A stretch of 64,000 nt of DNA from the NCBI GenBank assembly GCA_011389745.1, contig JAABTQ010000014.1, positions 16,266-80,265 of the forward strand. Direction: 5' to 3'. Under the pieces are notes generated by a model that saw only the letters and a program-made list of their open reading frames with translations, searched no databases and was not told where the DNA came from. Each line of letters begins with the position of its first letter. Position 1 is the first letter of the stretch. Of the stretch, positions 13,985 through 24,195 are shown piece after piece. The position numbers and the translations under genes were made by a program. Source of the DNA: Desulfobacteraceae bacterium. GTDB taxonomy: Bacteria > Desulfobacterota > Desulfobacteria > Desulfobacterales > SKZT01.

Positions 13985-15445
13985 ATGACGACAAAAATTC
14001 TAATCAACGCAGTCGATCCCGAGGAATGTCGGATTGCAAACGTAAAAGACAGCAAGCTTGAAGAATTCCAGATTGAAAGCGCCGCCAGGGAGATTATGCG
14101 GGGCAACATATACAAAGGCATTATCACAAGAATTGAACCCGCTCTTCAAGCAGCTTTTATCGATTACGGCGCAGAACGACATGGTTTTCTTCAAAAACAT
14201 GAAATACATAGCGACTATTTCCAGGACAACCACACGGGTGATCATTCTTTAAAAAACATTCTCAAAAAGGGACAGGAAATCATTGTTCAGGTGGCTAAAG
14301 ACCCTATCATGGAAAAAGGCGCCATGCTGACAACTTATATTTCTTTGGCAGGAAGATACCTTGTGCTCATGCCCGGGAGCAAAAATTTGGGCGTGTCCAG
14401 AAAAATTGAAGATGAAAAGGAGCGAAAACGCCAGAAAGAACTCCTGACCAGCTTGAAAATACCCGAAGGATTCGGGGTGATTGTTCGCACCGCCGGGATG
14501 GACCGGACCAAAACTGTCATTGCAAATGATTTACGCTATCTGATGAGACTATGGAAAAATATCAAAGAAAAAGCCATGGAACTTCCCGCCCTATCAATTC
14601 TGTATAAGGAACGAAATCTGGTGGTCCGCGCCATACGAGATTATTTCACCTCAGATGTCACAAGCATTTTAGTCGATGATGAAGCTGTTTACCAGGAAGT
14701 AAGAGACTTTGTAAAAATTACGTCTCCCAAGCATACCAAAATCGTCAAATTTCATAAGGGTCCAAAACCCATCTTCACTAAATACCAGCTGGAAAATCAG
14801 ATTGCTTCTATTTTTGAAAACCGTGTCGATCTCAAATCCGGCGGCTCCATTGTCATACAGCAAACAGAGGCCCTGGTCGCCATCGATGTAAACTCCGGTA
14901 AAGGGACCCATAAATCCTCAATTGAACAAACAGCATTGATGACCAATGTTGAGGCTGCCGAAGAGGTGGCGCGCCAGCTGAGACTCAGAGACTTAGGAGG
15001 GCTTATTGTTATTGATTTCATCGACATGAAAGACACAAAGCACAGGCTTGAAGTAGAAAGAGCCTTGAAATTTCATGTCAAAAATGACAAAGCCCGAACA
15101 AAAGTGGGACGTTTATCCCAATTCGGATTACTCGAAATGTCACGACAGCGAATAAGACCTTCCATTGAATTTGGAAGCTACGGTTCATGTAAATACTGTC
15201 AGGGCAAAGGGCTTACACCTTCCACCGAAACCCTTGGAGTAAGGTTTCTTCGTAAGCTTCGCCTTGAAACTTTAAAAGATGAAATTACCACTGTTAAAGG
15301 TATTGTTCCCGTTGAGGTCGCCGATTACCTGCTAAACAGAAAAAGAACTGAAATCCTTGATCTTGAAATTCGAAGGGGACTTTCCATTACTATTGTGTCT
15401 GATTCCGGTATGATACCCGGGGATGGTAAAATCATCTGTGAATAG
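13985..15445 (+). CDS. rng: Ribonuclease E/G family endoribonuclease
   Basis: 486 aa, the size of RNase G (no long C-terminal scaffold of RNase E). An S1-like region (GNIYKGIITRIEPALQAAFIDYG) near residue 40 is followed by the catalytic DNase I-like domain with DVNSGKGTHKSSIEQTALMTN and DLGGLIVIDFIDMKD (metal-binding aspartates), and the zinc-link CKYCQGKG. It cuts single-stranded A/U-rich RNA in rRNA processing and mRNA decay. A strong AAGGAGG lies about 20 bases upstream of the ATG, further than usual, and no in-frame start lies closer to it. It is followed 91 bases later by a membrane-anchored protein. Confidence 0.95.
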   Translation: MTTKILINAVDPEECRIANVKDSKLEEFQIESAAREIMRGNIYKGIITRIEPALQAAFIDYGAERHGFLQKHEIHSDYFQDNHTGDHSLKNILKKGQEIIVQVAKDPIMEKGAMLTTYISLAGRYLVLMPGSKNLGVSRKIEDEKERKRQKELLTSLKIPEGFGVIVRTAGMDRTKTVIANDLRYLMRLWKNIKEKAMELPALSILYKERNLVVRAIRDYFTSDVTSILVDDEAVYQEVRDFVKITSPKHTKIVKFHKGPKPIFTKYQLENQIASIFENRVDLKSGGSIVIQQTEALVAIDVNSGKGTHKSSIEQTALMTNVEAAEEVARQLRLRDLGGLIVIDFIDMKDTKHRLEVERALKFHVKNDKARTKVGRLSQFGLLEMSRQRIRPSIEFGSYGSCKYCQGKGLTPSTETLGVRFLRKLRLETLKDEITTVKGIVPVEVADYLLNRKRTEILDLEIRRGLSITIVSDSGMIPGDGKIICE

Positions 15446-15536
15446 CATCACAGCGGTGCAAGTCTTGACACTTTAGTATGGTTGCGGTAATAGATACCGT
15501 ATTAATGCTAATATGTTGTTTTTCTGATGGATAAAA

Positions 15537-16355
15537 ATGCGTGAAAAAAGGCTTAAAAACTCCAAAAGAGTATTTATCTCACTGATCTGTATTGGTGCAT
15601 TGGCCATTGTTAGTGGCGGAGTCTATCTTTGGTCCCGATCCGATCAAAAAAAATCCGACCAAGACATCGGCCGCCATGAAAGTCAACGGATACCAGACCA
15701 GTCAGGAAAAACAGTCCAGGCTGTTCCCAGTGAAAAGGTAATTGATTTTAATCGGGTTGACGAAGATGAAAACCTTCAAAAAATTATCCGGGAACGTAAA
15801 GAACAATTCGGGTTGGACCAAGGAGTAGATGTTATCGTCAGAGCCGACGAAAGTGTTAAGGTCGGTGATTCAATTGTACCCATGAAGGAAATCCTTGAAA
15901 GAATACGCATTAAGCAAGGAGAGGTCATGGAAGAGGGTTTGAGCGATACACCTCTTGGAAAAACTTTGGAACGGGATTTATCCGATAAGAGTAATGATTC
16001 CTTTGGTATCTATGTTGTAAAACCAAATGATAATCTATGGAATATCCACTTCAGGTTTTTGCAGGATTATTTTGACAATAAAAATATCCGCCTTTCTCCT
16101 TTGGCTGACAAACCGGATAGGCAGGGGTTTAGTTCCGGCGTAGGAAAAATTTTAAAGTTTTCTGAAAAAATTGTTTATATCTACAACATTCGCGATCGTG
16201 ACCTGGACTTTAATTTAAATTTAATTCATCCTGAAAGTAAAATTGTGGTTTTTCATATGGCGGAAATTCTGTCGCTCCTTGGCCAAGTTGATTTAAAAAA
16301 TGTAAATATGATCCGGTTTGATGGTGAAAATCTATGGATTTCGGCAGAATCTTAA
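15537..16355 (+). CDS. Membrane-anchored protein with a LysM-like segment, function unknown
   Basis: 272 aa. A single N-terminal transmembrane helix (VFISLICIGALAIVSGGVYLW, residues 11-31) is followed by a charged linker, so most of the protein should face the periplasm. Around residue 160 the sequence YVVKPNDNLWNIHFRFLQDYF resembles the start of a LysM motif, usually peptidoglycan-binding, but the rest of the repeat is divergent. It sits between rng and yajC-secDF. I do not recognise a named family; envelope function is inference. Confidence 0.6.
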   Translation: MREKRLKNSKRVFISLICIGALAIVSGGVYLWSRSDQKKSDQDIGRHESQRIPDQSGKTVQAVPSEKVIDFNRVDEDENLQKIIRERKEQFGLDQGVDVIVRADESVKVGDSIVPMKEILERIRIKQGEVMEEGLSDTPLGKTLERDLSDKSNDSFGIYVVKPNDNLWNIHFRFLQDYFDNKNIRLSPLADKPDRQGFSSGVGKILKFSEKIVYIYNIRDRDLDFNLNLIHPESKIVVFHMAEILSLLGQVDLKNVNMIRFDGENLWISAES

Positions 16356-16573
16356 AAATCATAAAAGCTTTCACCGTTTGCGCGTAGCATTTAGTTGTAT
16401 CTCACAAAAAATTAAGTGTCATTTCAGATTTTTTAATAAAAGTTTGACGAAAAACACCATTTGAAGTATATGGGCGAAAATTTTTCATTGAGTTTTTATT
16501 TATTTTTGTTTTTTATTCTCTTGTAAATTCATTCACAATACATTGAAAATAATAACTTTAAGGAGGTTTTATC

Positions 16574-16930
16574 TTGGTTGATATCGTTTATGCAATGGGT
16601 CAAAGTGGCGCGGCAGGGGAAGGAGCACAGGGTGGATTTACAGCATTTATCCCCCTCATACTCATGTTCGTCATCTTTTATTTTCTATTGATCAGACCCC
16701 AGCAGAAAAAAACCAAAGAGCATCGTGAAATGATCGGCAATCTGAGAAAAGGTGATCGCATTATCACCGCAGGCGGGATTTATGGCCGTATCACCGGGTT
16801 AGATGATACAACAGTGACTTTGGAAATCGCAGATAAGGTTAGAATCAAGCTAGCGAGGCATAATGTCGGAGGTTTGCTTCAATCGTCGGCCCAAACAATG
16901 CCAAAAAATGGTAAATCCGAAAACGAATAA
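16574..16930 (+). CDS. yajC: Preprotein translocase subunit YajC
   Basis: 118 aa. One membrane helix (FIPLILMFVIFYFLLIRPQQKK) is followed by the conserved GDRIITAGGIYGRI block that defines YajC, an accessory subunit of the SecDF complex in the inner membrane. The start is TTG with an AGGAGG site 8 bases upstream. The neighbouring secD and secF on the same strand give the usual yajC-secD-secF order. The gap before secD contains AAGCCCC (16962) and GGGGCTT (17001), possibly a weak intercistronic stem with a long loop. Confidence 0.95.
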   Translation: MVDIVYAMGQSGAAGEGAQGGFTAFIPLILMFVIFYFLLIRPQQKKTKEHREMIGNLRKGDRIITAGGIYGRITGLDDTTVTLEIADKVRIKLARHNVGGLLQSSAQTMPKNGKSENE

Positions 16931-17104
16931 TCCGATTAGAAATAATTAAATAAGCCCCATTGAAAAAGGAATGTTTTACTTTAGATAGCATTTTTATTTT
17001 TCTGGGGCTTTAATGTGGTTTGTGCAGACCGATAAAAAAAAATGAAATTTGTTCCGTTAACATGGAACATCAAAGATTGATCTTTGTCGAAAGGAAAAGA
17101 ACCG

Positions 17105-18682
17105 TTGAAAAAGATCTCATGGCGGCTGATTTTGATCCTGGCGGTTTTCACCATTGCAGTCATATACGTGCTTCCCACTTTCAAACCGTCATTTTGGCCA
17201 CATAACAAAATAAACCTCGGTCTGGATCTTCAAGGCGGCATGCATCTGGTCCTCGAAGTGGAAACGGATAAGGCTGTCGAAAGCACCCTTGAGCGTTTCA
17301 GCCAGGAAATCGGCGAAATGATCAAAAGGGAAAACCTTCGGAATGTTTCCGTGGCAATGGTTAATGGTTTGCGACTTTCCGTCAGGATAACGGATTTGAC
17401 TCAGGAAAAAACCTTCCAGGAACTAATGGATAAAGAATTCCGGGATCTCCGATTGGTTTCGCGAACACAGGATATGGACTCATTGACGATGGTTTTGGAT
17501 CTTCCGGATGAAGAAACAAGGCATATTAAGAATCTTTCTGTCCAGCAAGCCCTTGAAACTATCCGAAACCGAATCGATCAATTCGGTGTAAGTGAACCTG
17601 ATATTCGCATACAGGGAACAAACCGCATTCTTATTCAGCTTCCAGGGGTTACTGACACCCAAAGGGCAAAAGAGCTCATTGGAAAAACTGCTATTTTGGA
17701 ATTTAAGCTTGTAAATGAAGATATCGAACCTGAAACAGCCGAAAAAAGCGGCGTACCAGCCGGAAGTGCCATTTATTATCAGGTCCGCCAAGACCCCGGG
17801 ACCAATCGTGAAATCAGGGTACCTTATGTCCTGGTAGATCGAACCCTTTTAACAGGCGCTTATTTAACAGATGCCAGAGTGCAGATCGATTCACAATTTA
17901 ACGAGCCCTATGTCAGTATTAATTTCGATAGAAAAGGCGGCAGGATTTTCGAAAGAATCACAGGTGAAAATGTTAAAAAACGCCTGGCCATCGTTTTGGA
18001 TAACAAGGTTTATTCCGCACCGGTTATTCAGGAGAAAATATCCGGAGGCGAAGCCAGGATTACGGGATATTTTACTACCGAAGAAGCTCGGGACCTGGCA
18101 ATTGTTTTACGTGCCGGTGCATTACCGGCGCCCGTTAAAATCCTCGAGGAAAGAACCGTCGGCCCATCACTGGGTGCCGATTCCATTCGCAAAGGGCTGA
18201 CATCCATGATGGTCGGCGGAATCCTGGTACTCCTTTTTATGATGATATACTACCAGGCGTCAGGGATTGTGGCCAACATCGCCCTGGTTTTAAACATACT
18301 TTTAATTGCCGCAGGTCTGGCCGCTTTTCAGGCAACTCTGACCCTTCCCGGGATTGCAGGTATCATATTGACTATCGGTATGGCTGTGGATGCCAACGTC
18401 ATCATATTTGAACGTATTCGTGAGGAACTCGATATCGGTAAAACCCCGAGAGCTGCTGTAGATGGAGGTTATGAACGATCAACCCTGACGATTCTGGATG
18501 CCAACGTGACCACACTCATCGCAGCGCTCGTGTTGTTTCAGTTCGGTACCGGCCCTGTCAAAGGTTTTGCCGTTACATTGAGTCTGGGGGTTATTGCAAG
18601 CCTTTTCACATCGTTAATTCTGACGAAACACATTTTCGACTACTTTTTAATCACACGCAAATTTAAACGGTTGAGTATTTAA
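17105..18682 (+). CDS. secD: Protein translocase subunit SecD
   Basis: 525 aa from the chosen TTG start; the ORF track starts 7 codons earlier at another TTG (17084). The 17105 start has AAAGGAA about 9 bases upstream and gives an N-terminus KKISWRLILILAVF, directly leading into the first membrane helix; the upstream TTG has no site. Diagnostic motifs are INLGLDLQGGMHLVLEV near the N-terminus and the last-domain GIAGIILTIGMAVDANVIIFERIREEL. SecD with SecF uses the proton motive force to pull exported proteins out of SecYEG. Six membrane spans are expected. secF follows after 80 bases. Confidence 0.96.
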   Translation: MKKISWRLILILAVFTIAVIYVLPTFKPSFWPHNKINLGLDLQGGMHLVLEVETDKAVESTLERFSQEIGEMIKRENLRNVSVAMVNGLRLSVRITDLTQEKTFQELMDKEFRDLRLVSRTQDMDSLTMVLDLPDEETRHIKNLSVQQALETIRNRIDQFGVSEPDIRIQGTNRILIQLPGVTDTQRAKELIGKTAILEFKLVNEDIEPETAEKSGVPAGSAIYYQVRQDPGTNREIRVPYVLVDRTLLTGAYLTDARVQIDSQFNEPYVSINFDRKGGRIFERITGENVKKRLAIVLDNKVYSAPVIQEKISGGEARITGYFTTEEARDLAIVLRAGALPAPVKILEERTVGPSLGADSIRKGLTSMMVGGILVLLFMMIYYQASGIVANIALVLNILLIAAGLAAFQATLTLPGIAGIILTIGMAVDANVIIFERIREELDIGKTPRAAVDGGYERSTLTILDANVTTLIAALVLFQFGTGPVKGFAVTLSLGVIASLFTSLILTKHIFDYFLITRKFKRLSI

Positions 18683-18762
18683 TTTTTATGGATCATATAA
18701 CGTTCGTACCACCAGTTGAAGCCACCTTCAAAGGCTAAGATAACTGATTTTTCGGAGGAATC

Positions 18763-19824
18763 ATGCGGTTTATCAAACCTGATATCAATATTGACTTTAC
18801 AGGCAAAAGAAAAATTGCCTACATCATATCCGGTTGTTTTATTATCTTCAGCATTCTCTCGGTTATCATTCATGGTGGTCCCCGCTATGGTATCGATTTT
18901 GCCGGAGGTTCGCTCATACAGGTCAAATTTTTTTCACCCGTTAATACCGGAGATGTCAAAAACGGCCTTTCGGAAGTCAACCTGGAAAAAGCGTCCGTTC
19001 AAAGATTTGGCGAAAAAGAAGATAATGAGTATCTAATCCGGACTGATATTTCCGAAGCCTATCATGAAGATTTTTCAACAAAGCTTCAGACATCCCTGAA
19101 AACGGCCACAAACAGCGAAGTTGAAATCCGCAGGATCGAAATGGTTGGACCCCAGGTCGGCAAGGACCTGAGGGAAAAAGCCCTGTTTGCCATGTTTTTT
19201 GCCTTGCTGTTTATCACCATATATATTTCAGGCCGTTTTGAACTCAAATGGTTGTTAAGCGGAGTCATGGCGGCGGCACTGATAGGAGCGGTCTATTTGC
19301 TGTCCATTTTCAAAGTCAGTATTCCTTTTTTAATCCTGGCCGCGTTGATCGTTACCCTGATCCTGTTCTGGTTTCTTGAACTCAAATATGCCATGGGGGC
19401 TATTGTGGCTCTTATCCACGACGTCATCATCACTGTCGGTATTTTCTCTGTTCTCAATATCGAGTTTTCGCTTCCCGTGATTGCCGCCCTGTTGACCATT
19501 ATCGGGTATTCCTTAAATGATACCATCATTGTTTTCGACCGAATCAGGGAAAACCTGAGAAAACATCATCGTAAACCCCTTGAGTTTATATTGAACCGAA
19601 GCATCAATGAAACCCTGGCACGAACAATCCTGACCGCAATGACCACCCTGACAGTGGTACTCGCTTTGTTGATTCTAGGCGGGGGAATCATTCGAGATTT
19701 TGCTCTTGCCATGACAATCGGAGTCATTATCGGAACCTATTCTTCCGTTTATGTAGCAAGTCCCATACTTCTGGCATGGAACATCAGAAAAAAAAGCCGT
19801 AGTATTCAACAGAAAGGCCGTTAA
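18763..19824 (+). CDS. secF: Protein translocase subunit SecF
   Basis: 353 aa. The SecF signature RYGIDFAGGSLIQVKF follows the first membrane helix; the C-terminal half has five further helices and the IGYSLNDTIIVFDRIRENLR motif. A GGAGG site lies just before the ATG. It completes the yajC-secD-secF set and is followed 9 bases later by dprA, so read-through is likely. Confidence 0.97.
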   Translation: MRFIKPDINIDFTGKRKIAYIISGCFIIFSILSVIIHGGPRYGIDFAGGSLIQVKFFSPVNTGDVKNGLSEVNLEKASVQRFGEKEDNEYLIRTDISEAYHEDFSTKLQTSLKTATNSEVEIRRIEMVGPQVGKDLREKALFAMFFALLFITIYISGRFELKWLLSGVMAAALIGAVYLLSIFKVSIPFLILAALIVTLILFWFLELKYAMGAIVALIHDVIITVGIFSVLNIEFSLPVIAALLTIIGYSLNDTIIVFDRIRENLRKHHRKPLEFILNRSINETLARTILTAMTTLTVVLALLILGGGIIRDFALAMTIGVIIGTYSSVYVASPILLAWNIRKKSRSIQQKGR

Positions 19825-19833
19825 ATTGTACCG

Positions 19834-20961
19834 ATGGGAGAGACCCCTCCGGAAAAATGGTTTCCCTGGTTTGCTCTAAAAAGTATTCCGGGAATTGGAA
19901 ATATTCTTTTTAAAAGATTGATTGACAAATTTTCTTCCCCTCAAAAGGTTTTTGTCGCCTCCATTCAGCAACTGGTTCAAATCAGCGGCATATCCGAAAG
20001 TCTTGCTCTAAAAATAAAATCTTTTAAATTTAAGGAGGCCATAAGGAAAGAAATCGATCATGTCATTGAAAAAGGTTTTCATATTGTCACATTTTCCGAC
20101 ATGAACTATCCTCCCCTATTACGACAGATACCTGATCCCCCGCCATTTTTATACGTATCCGGAGAATTACTGCAACAAAGTCAAAACATTGCTGTTGTAG
20201 GGTCTAGAAACCCAACAGCCTACGGCATCTCCGCAGCCACACGCTTATCCGGGAACCTTTCCATACTCGGCTTCACTATTGTAAGCGGCATGGCCAGGGG
20301 AATTGATTCAGCCGCCCATGAAGGAGCGCTTTTGGGGAAAGGAAAAACGATTGCGGTTTTAGGAAGCGGCCTTGATAAAATATATCCTCCGGAAAATCGC
20401 AAACTATTCAACCAGATTTCAGAAAATGGAGCGGTCATTTCGGAATTTTCCATTCAATCCCCTCCCGAAGCCCACCATTTTCCGATTCGAAATCGAATCA
20501 TCAGTGGAATGTCACTTGGAACAGTCGTTGTGGAAGCTGCAAAAAAAAGTGGCTCCCTTATAACTGCCAGACTGGCTGCAGAACAAAACCGTGAAGTCTT
20601 TGCTGTACCGGGAAGTATACACTCATTTAAAAGCTGCGGTACAAACAGCTTGATTAAACAAGGCGCAAAACTGGTGGAACATGCCCAGGACATTATTGAA
20701 GAATTGTCACCACAAATACAGGAAAACCTTGAAGGCAATTCCGTCAATGCCTATCTTGACAATCAACTGAAAGTGTTGCCGGAATTGAACTCAGATGAAC
20801 AAATTGTCATGAATCATCTTGAACCTTATCCGATTCACGTAGACGAACTGGTCAGAAAGACGTCTATGGCGCCGGGTAAGCTGTTGGGTATTTTGCTGAA
20901 ATTTGAGCTGGAAGGAATCGCACAGCAATTACCCGGCAAATGTTTTTCTCTAAAATCCTGA
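19834..20961 (+). CDS. dprA: DNA-processing protein DprA (Smf)
   Basis: 375 aa. An N-terminal helix-hairpin-helix/SAM-like part (SIPGIGNILFKRLIDKF) leads to the Rossmann-like core with GSRNPTAYG, SGMARGIDSAAHEGAL, GSGLDKIYPPENR and SGSLITARLAAEQNREVFAVPG; a winged-helix tail (HVDELVRKTSMAPGKLLGILLKFELEG) closes it. DprA loads RecA onto incoming single-stranded DNA in transformation and is widely conserved even in species not known to be competent. It is upstream of topA, the usual order. Confidence 0.96.
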   Translation: MGETPPEKWFPWFALKSIPGIGNILFKRLIDKFSSPQKVFVASIQQLVQISGISESLALKIKSFKFKEAIRKEIDHVIEKGFHIVTFSDMNYPPLLRQIPDPPPFLYVSGELLQQSQNIAVVGSRNPTAYGISAATRLSGNLSILGFTIVSGMARGIDSAAHEGALLGKGKTIAVLGSGLDKIYPPENRKLFNQISENGAVISEFSIQSPPEAHHFPIRNRIISGMSLGTVVVEAAKKSGSLITARLAAEQNREVFAVPGSIHSFKSCGTNSLIKQGAKLVEHAQDIIEELSPQIQENLEGNSVNAYLDNQLKVLPELNSDEQIVMNHLEPYPIHVDELVRKTSMAPGKLLGILLKFELEGIAQQLPGKCFSLKS

Positions 20962-21027
20962 TCCATCAATTTTGATTGATCATTTATTTTTTTCAGATAA
21001 TATTTTTAATTTATTTAAGGAGTCTCT

Positions 21028-23307
21028 GTGAGTAAACCGCTTCTCGTTGTAGAATCACCTACAAAAGTCAAAACACTGAAAAAATATTTAGGAAATGATT
21101 TTCAGATCGAGGCTACAGTGGGTCATTTGAAAGATTTACCTCAAAACAAACTGGGTGTTGATATTGAAAATGGATTCAAACCCCTTTACAGTAATATACC
21201 AGGCAAGCAAAAAGTCATTACATCCTTAAAAAAAGCCGCCGGCGATACAATGGAAGTCTACCTGGCCCCTGACCCTGACCGCGAAGGCGAAGCAATCGCA
21301 TGGCATACCGCGGAAATCTTAAAAAAGAAAGGGCGAAAGTTCTATCGTGTTCTTTTTCACGAACTCACGGAAAAAGCTATCCGACAAGCTATGATATCCA
21401 CTACGGGCCTGGATCCGAACAAATATGAAGCGCAAAAAGCCAGAAGGGTTTTAGACAGACTTGTCGGTTATGAAGTCTCACCACTATTGTGGCGAAAGGT
21501 TCAGGGAGGGTTAAGTGCCGGACGTGTCCAATCCGTGGCCTTGAGAATCATTTGTGAAAGAGAAAAGGCGATTCAGGCATTTGAGCCTGAAGAATACTGG
21601 ACCATTAGTGCACTTTTTGAGGGAGATTTTCCCCCGGCTTTTCTGGGAAAATTATCTCGTAAAAATAATGAAAAACTGACAATCAGCAATGAAACCGTTG
21701 CCAAAAAAATCCTGGAAGATCTTTCCGTGCATCAGCCGGTTTTAGAGAAAGTGACACGAAAGACGATCAAACGAAACCCTTTGCCACCATTTACCACCAG
21801 CAAACTTCAACAGGATTCCATCAGAAAATTGAGATTTTCTGCAAAAAAAACCATGATGGTTGCGCAGCAACTCTATGAAGGTATCGAATTGGCAGACGGG
21901 GAACCTACCGGATTAATCACCTATATGAGAACCGATTCGGTACGTATATCTCAGGATGCCGCCGAGGAGGCCCTCAAGCTCATCAATGAAAAATTCGGAA
22001 AGGATTATTCATTGGAAAAACCTCGTTTTTTTAAAAACAGAAAAAAAACTCAGGATGCCCATGAGGCTGTTCGCCCTACCTCAGTGTTCAATACGCCTGA
22101 AAAAGTGGCCCCTTACTTAAATTCAGATCAAATGGCTCTGTACCAGTTGATTTGGAAACGCTTTACGGCATCACAAATGGCTCAGGCTTTGATCAATCAG
22201 GTCTCTTTTTCCATTGTTTGCGGGCAATATACCTTTACGGCATCAGGTTCCAACATTCAGTTTCCGGGTTATTTGGCTCTGTATCAGTCGGAAGAACAAG
22301 AAGATTCCATTGATTCCAAAACAGACCAACTTCCGGATCTTAACGAAAACACGCCGCTTAAAGTCATTCAATATGATCCCAAACAACATTTTACCCAACC
22401 TCCTCCTCGCTTTTCTGAAGCGTCTCTGGTCAAGGAGTTGGAAGAAAATGGTATCGGACGACCAAGTACCTATGCAACCATCCTGTCAACTATTCGGGAA
22501 AAAAAATATGTGGAGTTGGAAAAAGGATATTTCAAACCCAATGAACTGGGATTTATTGTTAATGAACTTCTTGTCAAAAATTTTCCCAATGTTTTCAGCG
22601 TGGATTTTACTTCCAATATGGAGGAAAATCTTGATCTGCTTGAGTCTGCCGAGGCCGATGCTCAGACACTTTTAAAACGCTTTTATGATCCGTTTAAAAA
22701 AAACCTGGATATGGCCGTAACAGATATGCTGAGCATCAAAGGTGTCGGTTTTGCCACGGACTTAAAATGCCCGGAATGCAACTCAACCATCCATTTGAAA
22801 ATTGGAAAAAACGGACCATTTCTTGCTTGCAATGGGTATCCCGAATGCAAATTTACCCGCGACTATGTGCGGGACGAAAAGGGAATTATTCGTCCCGTTG
22901 AGCCGGCGGCTGAAGAAATCACTGATAAAACCTGTGATCAATGCGGAAAGCCCATGATCATAAAATTTGGAAAATATGGCCAGTTTTTGGCCTGCAGCGG
23001 ATATCCGGATTGCAAATATACAAAATCATTGGATCCGAAAGAGACCGGAAAAGCAACAGGCGTGAAATGCCCTGAGCTAAGCTGTGACGGAGAGATTGTT
23101 GAAAGAGTTTCCAAAAGAGGAAAAATATTTTACGGATGCACCCGTTTTCCAAAATGTAACTTTGCCATCTGGGACAAACCTGTTGACAAACCCTGTCCGG
23201 ACTGCAATTCAAAATATCTGATCGAGAAATCAACAAAAAAACAGGGGAATTTTTTGGCATGCCCTAACAAGGAATGCGGCTATAAGGAATTTTTTACGGC
23301 ATCATGA
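21028..23307 (+). CDS. topA: DNA topoisomerase I
   Basis: 759 aa type IA topoisomerase. The TOPRIM domain opens with VESPTKVKTLKKYLG and contains PDREGEAIAWH; the CAP-like domain has LSAGRVQSVALRII and the active-site tyrosine is in LITYMRTDS near residue 298. Four C-terminal zinc-ribbon-like repeats (CPECN..CNGYPEC, CDQCG..CSGYPDC, CPELSC..CTRFPKC, CPDCN..CPNKEC) bind DNA. It relaxes negative supercoils. GTG start with AAGGAG upstream. The stop lies 2 bases from the stop of the convergent small gene. Confidence 0.97.
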   Translation: MSKPLLVVESPTKVKTLKKYLGNDFQIEATVGHLKDLPQNKLGVDIENGFKPLYSNIPGKQKVITSLKKAAGDTMEVYLAPDPDREGEAIAWHTAEILKKKGRKFYRVLFHELTEKAIRQAMISTTGLDPNKYEAQKARRVLDRLVGYEVSPLLWRKVQGGLSAGRVQSVALRIICEREKAIQAFEPEEYWTISALFEGDFPPAFLGKLSRKNNEKLTISNETVAKKILEDLSVHQPVLEKVTRKTIKRNPLPPFTTSKLQQDSIRKLRFSAKKTMMVAQQLYEGIELADGEPTGLITYMRTDSVRISQDAAEEALKLINEKFGKDYSLEKPRFFKNRKKTQDAHEAVRPTSVFNTPEKVAPYLNSDQMALYQLIWKRFTASQMAQALINQVSFSIVCGQYTFTASGSNIQFPGYLALYQSEEQEDSIDSKTDQLPDLNENTPLKVIQYDPKQHFTQPPPRFSEASLVKELEENGIGRPSTYATILSTIREKKYVELEKGYFKPNELGFIVNELLVKNFPNVFSVDFTSNMEENLDLLESAEADAQTLLKRFYDPFKKNLDMAVTDMLSIKGVGFATDLKCPECNSTIHLKIGKNGPFLACNGYPECKFTRDYVRDEKGIIRPVEPAAEEITDKTCDQCGKPMIIKFGKYGQFLACSGYPDCKYTKSLDPKETGKATGVKCPELSCDGEIVERVSKRGKIFYGCTRFPKCNFAIWDKPVDKPCPDCNSKYLIEKSTKKQGNFLACPNKECGYKEFFTAS

Positions 23308-23309
23308 CG

Positions 23310-23558
23310 CTATTTTTGAGCCAGATTTTCCGGAGTGATGATAATGATATGGTTTTTATTGATATCACAAAAGGCTGTGTTGAGAATCGCTTTACCATCA
23401 AGACTGTAAATCTTTGCGTTTGTTACAGCAATGAAATGCCTGGTGTCCAGCATGAAATCGGTTAATCGTGCATTTGGTAAAAGGTCGATGTGCCCCATTA
23501 TCCTGTACTGATCTGTATAAATGATAACCTTGGTGCGTTCTTCGATTGAATCTTCCAT
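23310..23558 (-). CDS. Conserved small protein (DUF6812-like)
   Basis: 82 aa, no membrane segment or signal. The core (TDQYRIMGHIDLLPNARLTDFMLDTRHFIAVTNAKIY) resembles a short conserved family in which a beta-rich domain 'resists' assignment; I believe it is what Pfam calls DUF6812, but this is from memory. A GGAG site precedes the ATG. Converges on topA with two bases between stops. No function can be stated. Confidence 0.6.
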   Translation of the reverse strand: MEDSIEERTKVIIYTDQYRIMGHIDLLPNARLTDFMLDTRHFIAVTNAKIYSLDGKAILNTAFCDINKNHIIIITPENLAQK

Positions 23559-23745
23559 TGTTATTACTCCGATTAAATACCCTTTTTATTATTTATATTT
23601 TGCGATAATAGAAAATATCGTTCGTATTTGTCAATTAATTCTCAATTGTCTGTTTTGACTCAAAGCTGGTTTAGATTTCCCTGAATCGTATTTTCTGATA
23701 TGAGATATATATTCGACAACAATCAATTTCCGGAAGGGGTGAATT

Positions 23746-24156
23746 TTGAAAAGCATTTTAATTACGATGCCAAATGATCATGATGAGGTGAATAATCTTC
23801 TCAAGGTTGTCAATGTATTCCTTGAACCCAGACACTTTTCCGCAAACATGATCACCGCCGTTAATCTTGTCATTGAAGAAAGTCTTATAAATACGATCCA
23901 GCATGGATATGATGATGAGAAAGAACATTTAATCACATTAAAGGTTACGCTGAATCCGGATGAAGTGGTTTTGAAATTTGAAGATGATGCCAGGGAATTT
24001 AATCCGCTGGCCACCCCTCGAATGGAAAAATCAGAAGCCCTTTTGGATTCGGCAAAAGGACTTGGAATTCATCTTGTTCGAAACATGATGAACGCTATGT
24101 CCTATTCCCGTGAAAATGATAAAAACATACTTGAGATCTGGATATACCTTAGTTGA
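23746..24156 (+). CDS. RsbW-like serine kinase/anti-sigma regulatory factor (GHKL ATPase)
   Basis: 136 aa stand-alone HATPase_c_2 domain. The N-box appears as NLVIEESLINTIQHGY (Glu and Asn for Mg-ATP), the G1-like box as FEDDAREFNPLATP and the G2 box as AKGLGIHLVRNMMN. Such proteins phosphorylate anti-sigma-factor antagonists and bind sigma factors, or act as regulatory kinases in partner switching. No antagonist (STAS) or phosphatase gene is adjacent. TTG start with GGAAGGGG upstream. Confidence 0.85.
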   Translation: MKSILITMPNDHDEVNNLLKVVNVFLEPRHFSANMITAVNLVIEESLINTIQHGYDDEKEHLITLKVTLNPDEVVLKFEDDAREFNPLATPRMEKSEALLDSAKGLGIHLVRNMMNAMSYSRENDKNILEIWIYLS

Positions 24157-24195
24157 CTTCCTCTATATGGCAACCCAAAAAAACGGCTTGAATCC

